Notes: generated by a model from the letters alone, not told the origin. Counted from the stretch's first letter, positions 40,538-49,993 are shown. The stretch: DNA of 64,000 nt from Brevibacillus reuszeri (GCF_001187725.1 NZ_LGIQ01000017.1:1-64000), one strand, 5' to 3'. A program made the numbers and translations.

Positions 40538-41190
40538 TTGTTATACAACCCCTTAGTGTATTCATTCATGGGAGGGTAGTCCTGCGAGTCTTTTGGAAGT
40601 AAGCACGCCTCTAAATAGCTCATGGCTGAAGCTTCCAGCCACAGAACAAACTCCTCATCGGATGGCTCCAAATCATAAACCTGGCGAACCATTTGCGGTT
40701 GCAAAAATGGATAATTCATAAGGCTACCCAGAGCCAAAACGACCCGGTCAACCGATACGGACAAAAAATCGCCAGAAGCGATCCCGCACTCAATGACATG
40801 CGACAGACCGTGTTTCCAACGACTAATATACAGCGTAAGCACTTCCCGAGCCAACATAGACTCCACACTCAGCTCTCTTTGTATTAGCCTCGTGATAGCG
40901 GCATGCTCCGTTTGAAAGCTCACATAGAGATGAACCATTTGCGCTAGCTGCTGGTATGAGGTAGCATCCCTTTGTGTTTCTACCAGTTCTTCCACGTGTC
41001 GAAATAAAGTCTCGAAATAGGAGGCTGTCAAGGTTTCCAGCACACCCTGTTTCCCATGAAAGTGATAGGAAATCAATGCGGAGTTTACCTGAGCCTCCTT
41101 AGCAATATGTCGTACAGACGTCCCTTTGTAGCCATGTATGTCAAACAGCTTGGCAGCCGCAGACAAAATTCGTAATTTGGTTTGATCCAT
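40534..41190 (-). CDS. refZ: TetR-family regulator RefZ
   Basis: A 218-residue TetR-fold protein. The DNA-binding domain is ILSAAAKLFDIHGYKGTSVRH with helix-turn-helix VNSALISYHFHGKQGVLETL near residues 30-50; the C-terminal 160 residues are the helical core. The pattern GTSVRHIAKEAQVN and SYHFHGKQG, plus LQPQMV later, resemble RefZ (YttP), which binds near the origin and modulates FtsZ-ring placement at sporulation. The assignment rests on similarity and on the coupled ezrA gene. A generic TetR repressor remains possible. The ATG at 41190 has GGAGGGAAGG about 8 nt upstream. Confidence 0.72.
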   Translation of the reverse strand: MDQTKLRILSAAAKLFDIHGYKGTSVRHIAKEAQVNSALISYHFHGKQGVLETLTASYFETLFRHVEELVETQRDATSYQQLAQMVHLYVSFQTEHAAITRLIQRELSVESMLAREVLTLYISRWKHGLSHVIECGIASGDFLSVSVDRVVLALGSLMNYPFLQPQMVRQVYDLEPSDEEFVLWLEASAMSYLEACLLPKDSQDYPPMNEYTKGLYNK

Positions 41191-41390
41191 TGCCTTTCCT
41201 TCCCTCCTGTTCCGGTTTTAAGAAAACGGACCAGACACCAAGGCCAGTCAGGCATCCTTCCCATTGTACAGATTGTTCGACGCAAAAAGATAGTCCTGTT
41301 GTATGTTCGACAAAGTTTTCCAGTATTCCTCCTACCTATCAAGGCGCTATGATAAAAAAAACAACCTTTTCAAGAAGCGGAGGTGATTCC

Positions 41391-42215
41391 TTGCGCAAAT
41401 TCTGGTTGCCACTTGTCTTGTTGCTTTTGTTCATCCATTTTTCGCAAGGAACAACGCTTGTCCACAATTTCGCTTCCTCTACGCCTGCTGTTACTAGTTA
41501 TTACGTAGATCGACTGCAAGTCGTTACGTACAATATTCGCGGCTGCCGGGATGATCAGGGACATGCCGACCCTGAAAAGGTCGTAGATGCCCTTCGACCT
41601 CTTTCCGCAGATGTCATCGCCTTGCAGGAAGTGGACAATACCCTTCCACGCTCGTCCTTTGTCAATCAGGTCGCCGTCATTGCGAGAAGCTTGAACATGA
41701 ATTATGCCTTTGCCCCATCCATCGATTTTCTTTTTGGCACGTACGGAAATGCGGTGCTGAGCAAATATCCGATCCTGCATGCAGCTTCCACGCCGCTGCC
41801 AGCAACCAGGGAACCACGCAGCCTACTCGATGTCACCCTGGATTGGTACGGGTCACCGCTTCATGTATATGCAACACATCTGGGTGTGAAAGCGTCCGAA
41901 CATCCTGAACAAATCAAATCTCTCTACTCTTACTTGCAAAAAAAATCTTCAGAAACGGGCGTATTGCTCGGTGATTTTAATATGTATGCGGACAATTCCT
42001 TGCTTGATTCCGTGCGCAGCCTGCTTCAAGACCCGCTGTACGAAAAACACATCGTGCTTGGTACCTTGAAAAGCAAACAATCGCGAAAGGAGATCGATCA
42101 TATTTTTCTTTCGCATGACCTGCAGTTTCTACAGGCTACTGCTCCCCGGATTGGACCATCCGATCATTATCCCGTCCTCATGGAGATTGCAAGGCGGGCG
42201 ACCAAATTAGCTTAG
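41391..42215 (+). CDS. Exported endonuclease/exonuclease/phosphatase family protein
   Basis: A 274-residue EEP-fold hydrolase. The N-terminus LRKFWLPLVLLLLFIHFSQG is a signal peptide or anchor. Catalytic motifs are VTYNIRG, ALQEVDN (metal Glu), GDFNMYADNS and the C-terminal DHIFLS and SDHYPVLMEI (catalytic His). Family members cut nucleic acids, phospholipids or inositol phosphates; the substrate here is not clear. TTG at 41391 is preceded by an optimal GGAGGTGATT, so I take it rather than the far upstream start. It diverges from refZ. Confidence 0.85.
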   Translation: MRKFWLPLVLLLLFIHFSQGTTLVHNFASSTPAVTSYYVDRLQVVTYNIRGCRDDQGHADPEKVVDALRPLSADVIALQEVDNTLPRSSFVNQVAVIARSLNMNYAFAPSIDFLFGTYGNAVLSKYPILHAASTPLPATREPRSLLDVTLDWYGSPLHVYATHLGVKASEHPEQIKSLYSYLQKKSSETGVLLGDFNMYADNSLLDSVRSLLQDPLYEKHIVLGTLKSKQSRKEIDHIFLSHDLQFLQATAPRIGPSDHYPVLMEIARRATKLA

Positions 42216-42228
42216 CAAACCTGCATAA

Positions 42229-42276
42229 AAAAGACGCTGGCTTTCCGCAGAAATGAAAGGAAAGTGAGCGTCTTTT
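42229..42276. terminator. Bidirectional terminator
   Basis: A 10-bp inverted repeat (AAAAGACGCT, 42229-42238, with AGCGTCTTTT, 42267-42276), plus extra pairing inside, between converging genes. Confidence 0.8.
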
Positions 42277-42280
42277 CTCG

Positions 42281-43186
42281 TTAACCTTCTGTCGGTCGTT
42301 CAGCAGGTGTAGGAAGCGGTTGTACCCTTCCATAATTTTGCAGGAACGTCTCCACTTGCGAATGCTCGTGAACACGCTGGTTGTTTAAATCATACACGGA
42401 GCGAATTGACATAGTCAAATTGGTTGGAAGCATGCTCTTTTTATTGTAGTAAATGGTATAGTCGGCTTCCACATTCATTTGATCGACAATCTCATTTACA
42501 TCTGGTTTGGCTTTTGATTGAATGGAGGGTCCTGCCTGTTTGGCATGCGTTTTCTGCCAGGCACCATCCGAGAGCGCCATTGCCAGCTTTAATTTAGGCT
42601 TATGCTTGAAATCAGGTGTTGACTGAATACTCGCCGCTGACGCAGTCTGCTCTCGCATTTGCGTTGCCAGCCAGGTTTTCAGCTTTGCGGAATCGAGTGT
42701 AATCCGGATGGCTTCCACATCATCATTCGGATTTTCATCCGGCAATGTCCGAACATTTTTCTTCATCTCATCCATTTGCTGAAACGAGAAAATCGGACTC
42801 CAGTTATTTAGCTCTTGCTGTAGCGCCACATTTTTGGGAGCGACGCTTTTCCAATCGTGGTCATTGCCTTCCTTGGCATACAGCTTGTCTCCTTGATGTA
42901 AAAGGGACAAGGTGTCTACCCGCTTTTCGTCCGGTACCGATAGCTTTACCTTCATGTATACGGCATCGCCATCTTTCCGGCCTGAAAAGTTGACCATATT
43001 GGCATTGGCGCTGTTCTCCGTCAACAGCTTGGTGCGGCCATAAAATGCATAGGACTGTTGCGTGGAAAATTGATCGCGTACCTGATCGTAGGCAGAACCC
43101 GCATTTTGCTTGACTCCCATATGCGTGCAGCCAACCAGTGCGGTGCATAACAAAGTCATCATACAAAGCGTCCAACGCTTATGCAT
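42281..43186 (-). CDS. Lipoprotein of unknown function
   Basis: A 301-residue lipoprotein: signal MHKRWTLCMMTLLCTALVGC with lipobox LVGC and lipidated Cys20. The mature part is hydrophilic and beta-rich (SYAFYGRTKLLTENS, DGDAVYMKVKLSVPDE), with a C-terminal low-complexity tail (PLPTPAERPTEG). I recall similar lipoproteins in bacilli with LolA/LppX-like folds, but cannot verify that. GGAAGGAGGG lies 5-8 nt before the ATG. It is 122 bp downstream of the MBL-fold gene on the same strand. The function is unknown. Confidence 0.7.
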   Translation of the reverse strand: MHKRWTLCMMTLLCTALVGCTHMGVKQNAGSAYDQVRDQFSTQQSYAFYGRTKLLTENSANANMVNFSGRKDGDAVYMKVKLSVPDEKRVDTLSLLHQGDKLYAKEGNDHDWKSVAPKNVALQQELNNWSPIFSFQQMDEMKKNVRTLPDENPNDDVEAIRITLDSAKLKTWLATQMREQTASAASIQSTPDFKHKPKLKLAMALSDGAWQKTHAKQAGPSIQSKAKPDVNEIVDQMNVEADYTIYYNKKSMLPTNLTMSIRSVYDLNNQRVHEHSQVETFLQNYGRVQPLPTPAERPTEG

Positions 43187-43308
43187 AGTTGCCCTCCTTC
43201 CGCGTAATCGGCAGACCCTGTCGGGTACCTGCAGGCGGTCTCGTCCCCTTTATCGTTTCCGGGGAGTAAAGGGCTTATTCTGTTGGTTGGAGGGCAACCA
43301 CCAATCGC

Positions 43309-44304
43309 TTACAAATGGTAGTACAACATTCCGTTTTGCTCACGCACCTCTACCTGATGCAAAATGGTGAGCAGATCGATATGGCCAAGCGTTTCTGAGA
43401 GAGTCAGGGGGAGCTCTTTTTCATACAGCGTAGGAAAGAGCATAGCAGTCAACTCATACGCTGATTTTTCTCCGTCGGCAAGCATGCGGCGCAGCGTATC
43501 GGTCCGCTCCCAGTTTTTTTGCAAGCGCGAGAGCACCAATTCCCGATGATTCGTCACCGGCTCACCATGCCCGGACAACACCAGATCAATTTCCTGGTCC
43601 GCACACATCTGCAAGGCTGTTCGATATTGTACGAGCGTCAACGGTCTTGCCCCGGATCGATCCCGTGGCGGCTCAATGAACGCGTTGGAGGAAATGTGCT
43701 TGATAATGTGATCACCGCCGAGCATAACCCGATCCTTTTCACGGTATAACGAGAGATGGCTTTGGCTATGACCGGGTGTATACAGTACCTTCCATTCAGA
43801 CAAATGTGGAACTATCTGCTCATGACGCAGTAAACCGTCAATTCTGCTTGGCTCTGAGAAAGTTTTCATCAGCTGATGAAATTTTTGGATGATAATCAGC
43901 TTCTCTTCTGGGACGCCTGCCTTTTTGTACAGCTCTGTGAAAAATTGATCGTGAAAAGCAATGAAATCTTCATCCTGCTCGACATAAGGAGCAGCAAGCG
44001 GATGAGCCAGTGTCGTTGCACCAGATGCTTGTCGCACCTTTTCTAACAAGCCACAATGATCGACGTGATGATGCGTCAAGACTACCTGCTCAATGTCCTC
44101 TACCTTGTAGCCAATGGAAGCAAGGCCTGTTGTAAGTGCCTCCCACGCTGCTGCTGTTAATGGACCGACATCCACAAGCGTCAGCTTTTCTCCCTTTACC
44201 AAATACACATTGACTGCGCCTACATTGAACGGAGTTGGAATCTCCAAACAGAATACGTCCTGGGCCATTTCGGTGGCGATCGTGCCTATTCTACCTGCTG
44301 TCAT
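43309..44304 (-). CDS. MBL-fold metallohydrolase
   Basis: A 331-residue metallo-beta-lactamase-fold hydrolase. Zinc ligands lie in THHHVDHCG near residue 78, TPGHSQSHLS near 178, GGDHI near 197 and LSGHGEP near 246, all intact. The C-terminal 80 residues (RTDTLRRMLADGEKSAYELTA) form the helical cap seen in glyoxalase-II-like and LACTB2-like members. The substrate cannot be told; thioesters, glyoxal conjugates or RNA are options. The ATG at 44304 follows GGGTGAAAAATAAAG. It is 76 bp downstream of the cyclase gene, on the same strand. Confidence 0.83.
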   Translation of the reverse strand: MTAGRIGTIATEMAQDVFCLEIPTPFNVGAVNVYLVKGEKLTLVDVGPLTAAAWEALTTGLASIGYKVEDIEQVVLTHHHVDHCGLLEKVRQASGATTLAHPLAAPYVEQDEDFIAFHDQFFTELYKKAGVPEEKLIIIQKFHQLMKTFSEPSRIDGLLRHEQIVPHLSEWKVLYTPGHSQSHLSLYREKDRVMLGGDHIIKHISSNAFIEPPRDRSGARPLTLVQYRTALQMCADQEIDLVLSGHGEPVTNHRELVLSRLQKNWERTDTLRRMLADGEKSAYELTAMLFPTLYEKELPLTLSETLGHIDLLTILHQVEVREQNGMLYYHL

Positions 44305-44380
44305 CTTTATTTTTCACCCAACCTTCTTCTTGCACGATTTTTATGCTGCACGAAAAGAGAAAAGAGCCACTGATCTGGCT

Positions 44381-46636
44381 CTATGCTAGTACCACTTGAT
44401 TTCTACCTGAATTTTTCGCTTCGTATAACGCCACATCCGCCTGATGGAACAGCGCTTCTACGCTAAGATTCACATCGAGCTCCTTGTTCCATTTGGCAAG
44501 GCCGCATGAAATGGTAACTCGCGGGGAGGTCTGCTGCTCTACGCACTGCCGAATCCGCTCTGCAACGGTATGTGCTGTTGCCTTGTCCACCTTGGGGAGG
44601 TACACAGCAAGCTCCTCTCCGCCCCAACGCGCCGCAATATCCGTATCACGAATACTATGCCGAATCAAATCGGAAACCTGAATCAATACCTCGTCCCCTA
44701 CCTGGTGACCAAAGGTGTCATTCACCGTCTTGAAGAAATCGATATCAATTAAAATCAACGAGCCATACCCGTCTTTTTCCAGTGATGACCTGACTCGTTC
44801 ATTCAAATGCCTGCGCGTGAACAGCCCTGTCAGGTTATCCGTAATCACCATACGCTCCATCTCGTTATGAAGCACTGCATTGGTCATCGCTAGACTCGCG
44901 TGTTGTCCGAATATTTCGAGGAGCTTGTAGTCGTCAAAACTAAAAAAATGATAGCGTGAATCAGCAACTAAAAGCACCCCACTAACTTCTCCCTCGACAA
45001 CAAGCGGTACGCCCATAAGCGAAGAACAAGGCATCAAGGAAAACGGCAACGGTCCAGCGCCAGGCTGAGCTAAAAGCAATGCCTGCTTGTTTAAAAGTAT
45101 TTCCTGAAATGGCTTTTCTGAAGCTTCAATGCTCATGCCATTATACGCAGGAATGGATGACGAAAGGACTTGAAAACTGTCTTCCCCTGGTGTCTTGTTT
45201 AAAATCGCACAAAACTCTGCGTCAAAGGTCGCCCGCATCATGGTGGTCACAAAGTCCAAAATCTCCTTCAAATTGAGACTTCGGTTCAACTGCCTCGCCA
45301 TTTCGTTGATCAAGCGTAGCTCACGAATCAAATTACGTGACTGCTGGTATAGTTGTGCATTTTCAAATGCCGTCCCAGCCGTATCAGCCAAAATCGCGAT
45401 GTAGTTTGTTTCGTGCTGACTCAAGGAAACCAACTGATCGGATGTCACCTGCAAAACGCCGTATATCCCCTGCTTGCCCAGCAATGGCGCTGCAATGACA
45501 GTTACTTGATGGTCGCCAGCTGTGATCTCATCAACAACCAGCCTGCCTTCCAAATACGCCTTTGTACTCGTTGACGGCTCCTCCTCATGAAAGGAAAGCT
45601 GCTTGACCGGAGTCGTCGCATTCGGTTCTACCGTCAGGAACAGTTCGACCGATAAATACGGATAAAGGATAGGGATGCTTGTCACAATCTCGTGCAGGAC
45701 ATCATTCACATCAATCGACGCCTGGATCTTGGACATAAGCTGGTAAAGCAGGTCCTTTTTGCTCGCTTCCCGGCGCAGATCATCTGACAGCATGGCTCGC
45801 CACAGTGCACAGCTCGCTTTACCACTCACCTCTTGCAAAAAAGCAACATCCCGTTCGTCGTACTTGTAATCCATCTCGTCCGGGGACAAATGCAAAAAGA
45901 GTGCGTATAGCGGACTGTCATTCATACTAATCGGAACGACTACGATTCGATTGTTATCAAGCACCGCAGGAGTGACCGGACTCACACCAAAGCGAGAAAC
46001 CAAATGGGTAATTTGAATCAATCCAAAATCGACTTCTTGTGTAGTTACAAATTCTTGGGGAATCAACAAGCCATTCTCCGAAAGCCTCACTGCCGAGCAA
46101 TATCCTTTTTGAATGATCTCACTGATCTGGCTCGTTAGGCTTTCCAGCAATTCTCGAGTGGTGTCATGCAAGGTCAAATCCATAACGATTTGGCTGGTTA
46201 CATGCTGGATGTATGCGTCATAACCCATTCGGATCAACGGCTCCAATCCTCGCATGTACGAAGTAAGGTCGAAATCGATCTCCGCTCGTGGAGTTACCAT
46301 CCCGACCACTGCACGTATCTGACCGTCCTGCTCGCGCAAAGGAAATGCTCCAAAGACAAGCGTATCGTTGCTATCGTTTTGCACGACGATCTGCCTCGTG
46401 CTAATTGCCTCCATGACGTATCCATTCAATTCTCCACTCGGTGGAGAATCCTTTCGCAGTTGAAGCTCTTGAGGGTTCCATGATTGACCAACCTGCATCT
46501 CTATGATGTTAATTACACGGCCCCCGGAATCTGTCAAGAAAAGGATGCCTGGGCGCTTTTCCGGCCAAGACTGCAAAATAAAATGGGCCGTGTAGGAAAA
46601 GACTGTCTCTAACTTCCCCAACATTTTACTTGACAC
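44381..46636 (-). CDS. GAF-GGDEF diguanylate cyclase (DgcP/YtrP-like)
   Basis: A 751-residue cytoplasmic signalling protein. The N-terminal half and middle contain two or three GAF-type sensor regions (EKRPGILFLTDSGGRV, ELLESLTSQISEIIQ, RSLNLKEILDFVTTMMRATF). A C-terminal GGDEF domain has LTGLFTRRHLNERV, DIDFFKTVNDTFGH and RWGGEELAVYLP. The substrate-site motif GGEEL is intact, so the cyclase should make c-di-GMP. No inhibitory RxxD site is evident (R-x-x-D would precede by five residues: IRDTD is close but not exact). It probably corresponds to B. subtilis DgcP (YtrP), also a neighbour of refZ and ezrA. GTG start at 46636 with GAGGGAG 8 nt upstream. Confidence 0.85.
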   Translation of the reverse strand: MSSKMLGKLETVFSYTAHFILQSWPEKRPGILFLTDSGGRVINIIEMQVGQSWNPQELQLRKDSPPSGELNGYVMEAISTRQIVVQNDSNDTLVFGAFPLREQDGQIRAVVGMVTPRAEIDFDLTSYMRGLEPLIRMGYDAYIQHVTSQIVMDLTLHDTTRELLESLTSQISEIIQKGYCSAVRLSENGLLIPQEFVTTQEVDFGLIQITHLVSRFGVSPVTPAVLDNNRIVVVPISMNDSPLYALFLHLSPDEMDYKYDERDVAFLQEVSGKASCALWRAMLSDDLRREASKKDLLYQLMSKIQASIDVNDVLHEIVTSIPILYPYLSVELFLTVEPNATTPVKQLSFHEEEPSTSTKAYLEGRLVVDEITAGDHQVTVIAAPLLGKQGIYGVLQVTSDQLVSLSQHETNYIAILADTAGTAFENAQLYQQSRNLIRELRLINEMARQLNRSLNLKEILDFVTTMMRATFDAEFCAILNKTPGEDSFQVLSSSIPAYNGMSIEASEKPFQEILLNKQALLLAQPGAGPLPFSLMPCSSLMGVPLVVEGEVSGVLLVADSRYHFFSFDDYKLLEIFGQHASLAMTNAVLHNEMERMVITDNLTGLFTRRHLNERVRSSLEKDGYGSLILIDIDFFKTVNDTFGHQVGDEVLIQVSDLIRHSIRDTDIAARWGGEELAVYLPKVDKATAHTVAERIRQCVEQQTSPRVTISCGLAKWNKELDVNLSVEALFHQADVALYEAKNSGRNQVVLA

Positions 46637-46830
46637 GAGAAACTCCCTCTCTCAGCATTTTCTCAACGTGTAAGAAAGTTATAGCTCCCTCACCCTTGTG
46701 AAAGTATTTTTGCTTAATCTTTCCGGAACGCATGGTATAGCAAGTTACCTTTTGCGTACACTTCGGCATTTCACTTCGGTGACCATTTCGATAAAGCGGG
46801 AGCACACACTACTGAACTGCAAACCGTTTT

Positions 46831-47409
46831 TTAAGCTTCCAAATGGTCTGTCTCATTCACATGCAAGACATTCCAAAAATCTGTGTAGCGGAATTTCGTT
46901 ATCCCGGTATTGTCGATACGGGTAATTCCAGTCCCTTGCTCACCTGATGTGACAAAATGTAAAAAGCTGTTGATAAGCCCGCCATGAGAAACAACGACAA
47001 TCGTCTCGTTCGGATGAGCTTTCGCCAGCTCAGTCAAAGCAGATACAGCACGCTTCTGCATGCACTCAAACGTTTCAATTCCGCAGGCTGCCTCATCCTG
47101 GTTCTCAAAACGAGCGCGAATCTCCTCGTAAGTAAGCCCCTCCCACTGACCATAGCAACGCTCGCGCAAGGTGTCATGTGTCGAGACTGTAAAATTGAAA
47201 GGTTGGGCAATCCTTGATGCCGTTTCACGTGCACGACAGAGGTCACTCGAGTAGACAGCGTGGATCTTTTCGCCTCGAAACCTGCCTGCCACCTGCTCTG
47301 CCTGGCGTAAGCCCAGCTCATTTAACTCTATGTCGCTGTGTCCTTGAATGCGTCGGACAGAATTCCAGTCCGTTTCTCCGTGGCGAACGAGATACATGAT
47401 GGTTTCCAA
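46831..47409 (-). CDS. Histidine phosphatase family protein (phosphoglycerate mutase-like)
   Basis: A 192-residue branch-1 histidine phosphatase. Catalytic RHGETDWN lies at residues 9-16 (His10 phosphorylated), the second arginine and Glu in YSSDLCRARETA and RERCYGQWEG, and the second His in VVVSHGGLIN. Members are broad phosphatases such as PhoE or cofactor-dependent mutases; the substrate here is unclear. The start is TTG at 47409 with AAGGAGATT 8 nt upstream; the ATG four codons later is too far away. It diverges from the YcdB/SLH gene. Confidence 0.83.
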   Translation of the reverse strand: METIMYLVRHGETDWNSVRRIQGHSDIELNELGLRQAEQVAGRFRGEKIHAVYSSDLCRARETASRIAQPFNFTVSTHDTLRERCYGQWEGLTYEEIRARFENQDEAACGIETFECMQKRAVSALTELAKAHPNETIVVVSHGGLINSFLHFVTSGEQGTGITRIDNTGITKFRYTDFWNVLHVNETDHLEA

Positions 47410-47566
47410 GACGACTAATCTCCTTTGATAGCAAACTGTGGATAGTACTCTTTATTATATAAGAAGCATGTACACAATTCTAGATTGATCCATAAAACAT
47501 TTGGTACAAAATTCCTATATCTTCAATACCTTCTGAAAAGCCCGGACACATTTTTCCTGTAATGGA

Positions 47567-47593
47567 TGAAACGAACGTAAACTTTTACTCGTC
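47567..47593 (+). promoter_or_regulatory. Candidate ECF-sigma promoter (sigma-M/W/X type)
   Basis: TGAAAC (47567-47572), 17-bp spacer and CGTC (47590-47593). This matches the -35 TGAAAC and -10 CGTC consensus of the B. subtilis cell-envelope ECF sigma factors. It lies 44 bp upstream of the YcdB/SLH gene start and no sigma-A promoter is obvious nearer. It is inferred from the motif only. Confidence 0.5.
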
Positions 47594-47637
47594 AGAGGTG
47601 ATAAGAGAAACATACTGACATCGTTGGAGGGGTCCAC

Positions 47638-49932
47638 ATGAAACCATGGTTTGTACGATCAAGCTCAGTTCTTTTAACCGCAAGTCTCTTGCTACCTATT
47701 GCACACGCGCAGGCACAAACGCCTTCTACTTCAACCAGCAAAGTTGCAACCGGCACCACGCAGGGGGCTGGCAATCTTCTGGCAGCAACAAGCAATGTGA
47801 AGCTCTCCAAGGAGGCAGCTCTTGCTATCGCAAGCAAGCTCGTTCCGACAAGCGGGCTTGAGCTGTCCAACGTCTCTTTGCGCTCATCCGATTCGTGGCG
47901 CACATTTCCAGAGTGGTCCTTCAGCTGGGTCAAAAAGGAAGCCAACAGCGAGGATATCAAGCTGTCCTATAACATCAGCATTCACGCTGATACGGGTGAG
48001 CTAACCGGCTATTCCCGCTATGATCGCAGTGCTTCCAACCTGCCGTATGCAAAGCGCATCTCCTATCAGGAAGCAAAAAGCCAGGCACAGAGCTTCCTTG
48101 AGAAGTACAATGCCGGCAAAGCAGAAGAGACGCGCTTGTATTTACGAGATATGCCAGAGCCCAAAACACCTTTGAACAATGACATCTCCTACAACTTCCG
48201 CTTCGTCCGCCTGGTCAATGACGTCCTGTTCCCGGACAACGGGGTTGACATCTCGGTAAATGGTGCAGGTACGGTTATGAATTATTCTCTTTCCTGGAAT
48301 GACGTCGATTTCGAAAAAGCTTCGAATCTCATTTCCGAAGATGAAGCAGAAAAGAAGCTGTTCGAGATTACTAACCCAACTCTCTCTTACCTGTTGCCTT
48401 GGGAGCGTTCAGGAGCGGATCGTAACAAGCCGGTGCTGGGCTATTTGAATCCATTTACAATATACGTGGATGCAACCGATGGGACCGCCTTGAGTTCATC
48501 CCTGACTCCACGCACCTCCAATAATGATCCGGTTCCCGCCAGCACCAAGAAGCTGCCGGCTCGTCACTCAGGCAAAGCTCTCTCTCAGGATGATGCTGTC
48601 AAAATGGCTACCTCCTTATTCGATCTCTCCGATTACAAGCTGAGAGCCAGCAACTACAGTGAAACGGATTATCGCGGCAAGCGTCCTGTCTGGAACCTGG
48701 AGTTCATCAGCGAGAACAAATCGGACGCTCGCTACGCTTACGTATCCATTGACGCAGCAACAGGTGATATCTACTCCTATAACAAGGATCTGCCGCTCTC
48801 ATCGGAAAAAGAGAAATCTACGAAAAAGCAAAGCCCTCAAAAGCTCAACGAAAAAGCAATGGAAGCCATCCGCAAATGGACGCCTACCTCTGCCAATGTG
48901 CTGTATCTCAATGACAACAATGCTGGGCAAGAGGAAATTTACAATTCAGATCGCTATTCAGTCAGTTTCTCCCGATATATTGGAGAGATTGCGGCAGCAA
49001 CCGGTTCTGCCTACTTCACATTTGACGCTGAGTCAGGTGAAATCCTGTCTTACACAACGGATATTGGCAGCGAGACTTACCCAGAACAGCCACCAAAGCA
49101 TATCTCCGCCGAAGAAGCGATTGACACCTGGTGGAAGGAAGCCGAAGTCGAGGCTGTCTACATGCTCGCACCTGTCAGTCCCGAGGATCAAAAAAGAATG
49201 CAGCAGCAGCCAAACTATGTTCCTAAGCGTAGCGCCAAGCTCGTCTATCGCGTGACCACAACTCCTCTGGATCAGCCTTATTTCCTGGATGCTGGCACAG
49301 GTGAATGGCGTTCATTCGCTTCCGGCAAAAACCTCAGCCTACATCGTGCAGCTCCCGAAGATCTCAAGGGACATCCTGCCGAAAAAGAATTGATGCTGAT
49401 GTATGAGTATGATGCACTCTCACTGGAAAACGGAAAGATCATGCCACAGAAGCAGATTACGCGCGGTGAAATGATCGAAATGCTGATAATCAGCCTCAAT
49501 CAAGGCCGTTATTATCCAATGTACGCAGCTGATCGAAAAGCTACGTATAGCGACGTTGCCAACGGCTCCCGCTACTTCTCTGCGGTCGAGGCTGCCGTCG
49601 ATCGCGGACTCCTCGACAAAAATGCATCCAAGTTGAATCCGGATGAAGCGATCAATCGCGAAGAGCTCGCTGATATGATTGTACGTGCTCTTGGTTACAG
49701 CAAGCTTGCCGATTATTCCGGCATGTTCCAATCCCAGCTCACCGATATTGCGAACACAAAGCACCGCGGCTCAATCGTGATCGCGACGACTCTTGGCATC
49801 GTGCCGACAGATAAGCAAAAGTTCGAGCCACAGGCTACTGTGTCGCGCGCTGACGCTGCCATCACCTTTACACGCTTCCTTGAAAAACGAGGAGAGCAGG
49901 ATAACGGACCGGTCCTTTTCCGCGAACAATAA
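47638..49932 (+). CDS. Surface protein with YcdB/YcdC-type repeats and S-layer homology domains
   Basis: A 764-residue exported protein. The signal peptide is MKPWFVRSSSVLLTASLLLP ending in AHAQAQ. From about residue 55 the protein holds two or more YcdB/YcdC-type repeats: WSFSWVKK, ISIHADTGELTGYSRYD, then WNLEFISENK, VSIDAATGDIYSYNKD, and YFTFDAESGEILSYTTD. Residues about 590-755 form three SLH motifs (ITRGEMIEMLI, YSDVANGSRYFSAVEAAVDRG, AINREELADMIVRALG, VSRADAAITFTRFL), which attach proteins to pyruvylated cell-wall polymers. GGAGGGG lies 6 nt before the ATG. The ECF-type promoter suggests induction by envelope stress. The repeats' function is unknown. Confidence 0.87.
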   Translation: MKPWFVRSSSVLLTASLLLPIAHAQAQTPSTSTSKVATGTTQGAGNLLAATSNVKLSKEAALAIASKLVPTSGLELSNVSLRSSDSWRTFPEWSFSWVKKEANSEDIKLSYNISIHADTGELTGYSRYDRSASNLPYAKRISYQEAKSQAQSFLEKYNAGKAEETRLYLRDMPEPKTPLNNDISYNFRFVRLVNDVLFPDNGVDISVNGAGTVMNYSLSWNDVDFEKASNLISEDEAEKKLFEITNPTLSYLLPWERSGADRNKPVLGYLNPFTIYVDATDGTALSSSLTPRTSNNDPVPASTKKLPARHSGKALSQDDAVKMATSLFDLSDYKLRASNYSETDYRGKRPVWNLEFISENKSDARYAYVSIDAATGDIYSYNKDLPLSSEKEKSTKKQSPQKLNEKAMEAIRKWTPTSANVLYLNDNNAGQEEIYNSDRYSVSFSRYIGEIAAATGSAYFTFDAESGEILSYTTDIGSETYPEQPPKHISAEEAIDTWWKEAEVEAVYMLAPVSPEDQKRMQQQPNYVPKRSAKLVYRVTTTPLDQPYFLDAGTGEWRSFASGKNLSLHRAAPEDLKGHPAEKELMLMYEYDALSLENGKIMPQKQITRGEMIEMLIISLNQGRYYPMYAADRKATYSDVANGSRYFSAVEAAVDRGLLDKNASKLNPDEAINREELADMIVRALGYSKLADYSGMFQSQLTDIANTKHRGSIVIATTLGIVPTDKQKFEPQATVSRADAAITFTRFLEKRGEQDNGPVLFREQ

Positions 49933-49948
49933 ACATGCGCATGCAAAA

Positions 49949-49990
49949 GGCCATCCAAGCCACTGCTGGCAACGGATGGCCCTTTCTTTT
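49949..49990 (+). terminator. Rho-independent terminator of the YcdB/SLH gene
   Basis: A perfect 8-bp GC-rich stem GGCCATCC/GGATGGCC (49949-49956 with 49974-49981), followed by a T-rich tract. Confidence 0.85.
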
Positions 49991-49993
49991 TTC

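Noticed and set aside
43201..43280. CCCTTTA/TAAAGGG hairpin between the lipoprotein and MBL genes
   Set aside because: The stem is short and no T run follows on either strand, so I do not call a terminator.
47592..47960. Minus-strand frame over the YcdB/SLH start
   Set aside because: It is antisense to a clear signal peptide and has no ribosome site or homology.
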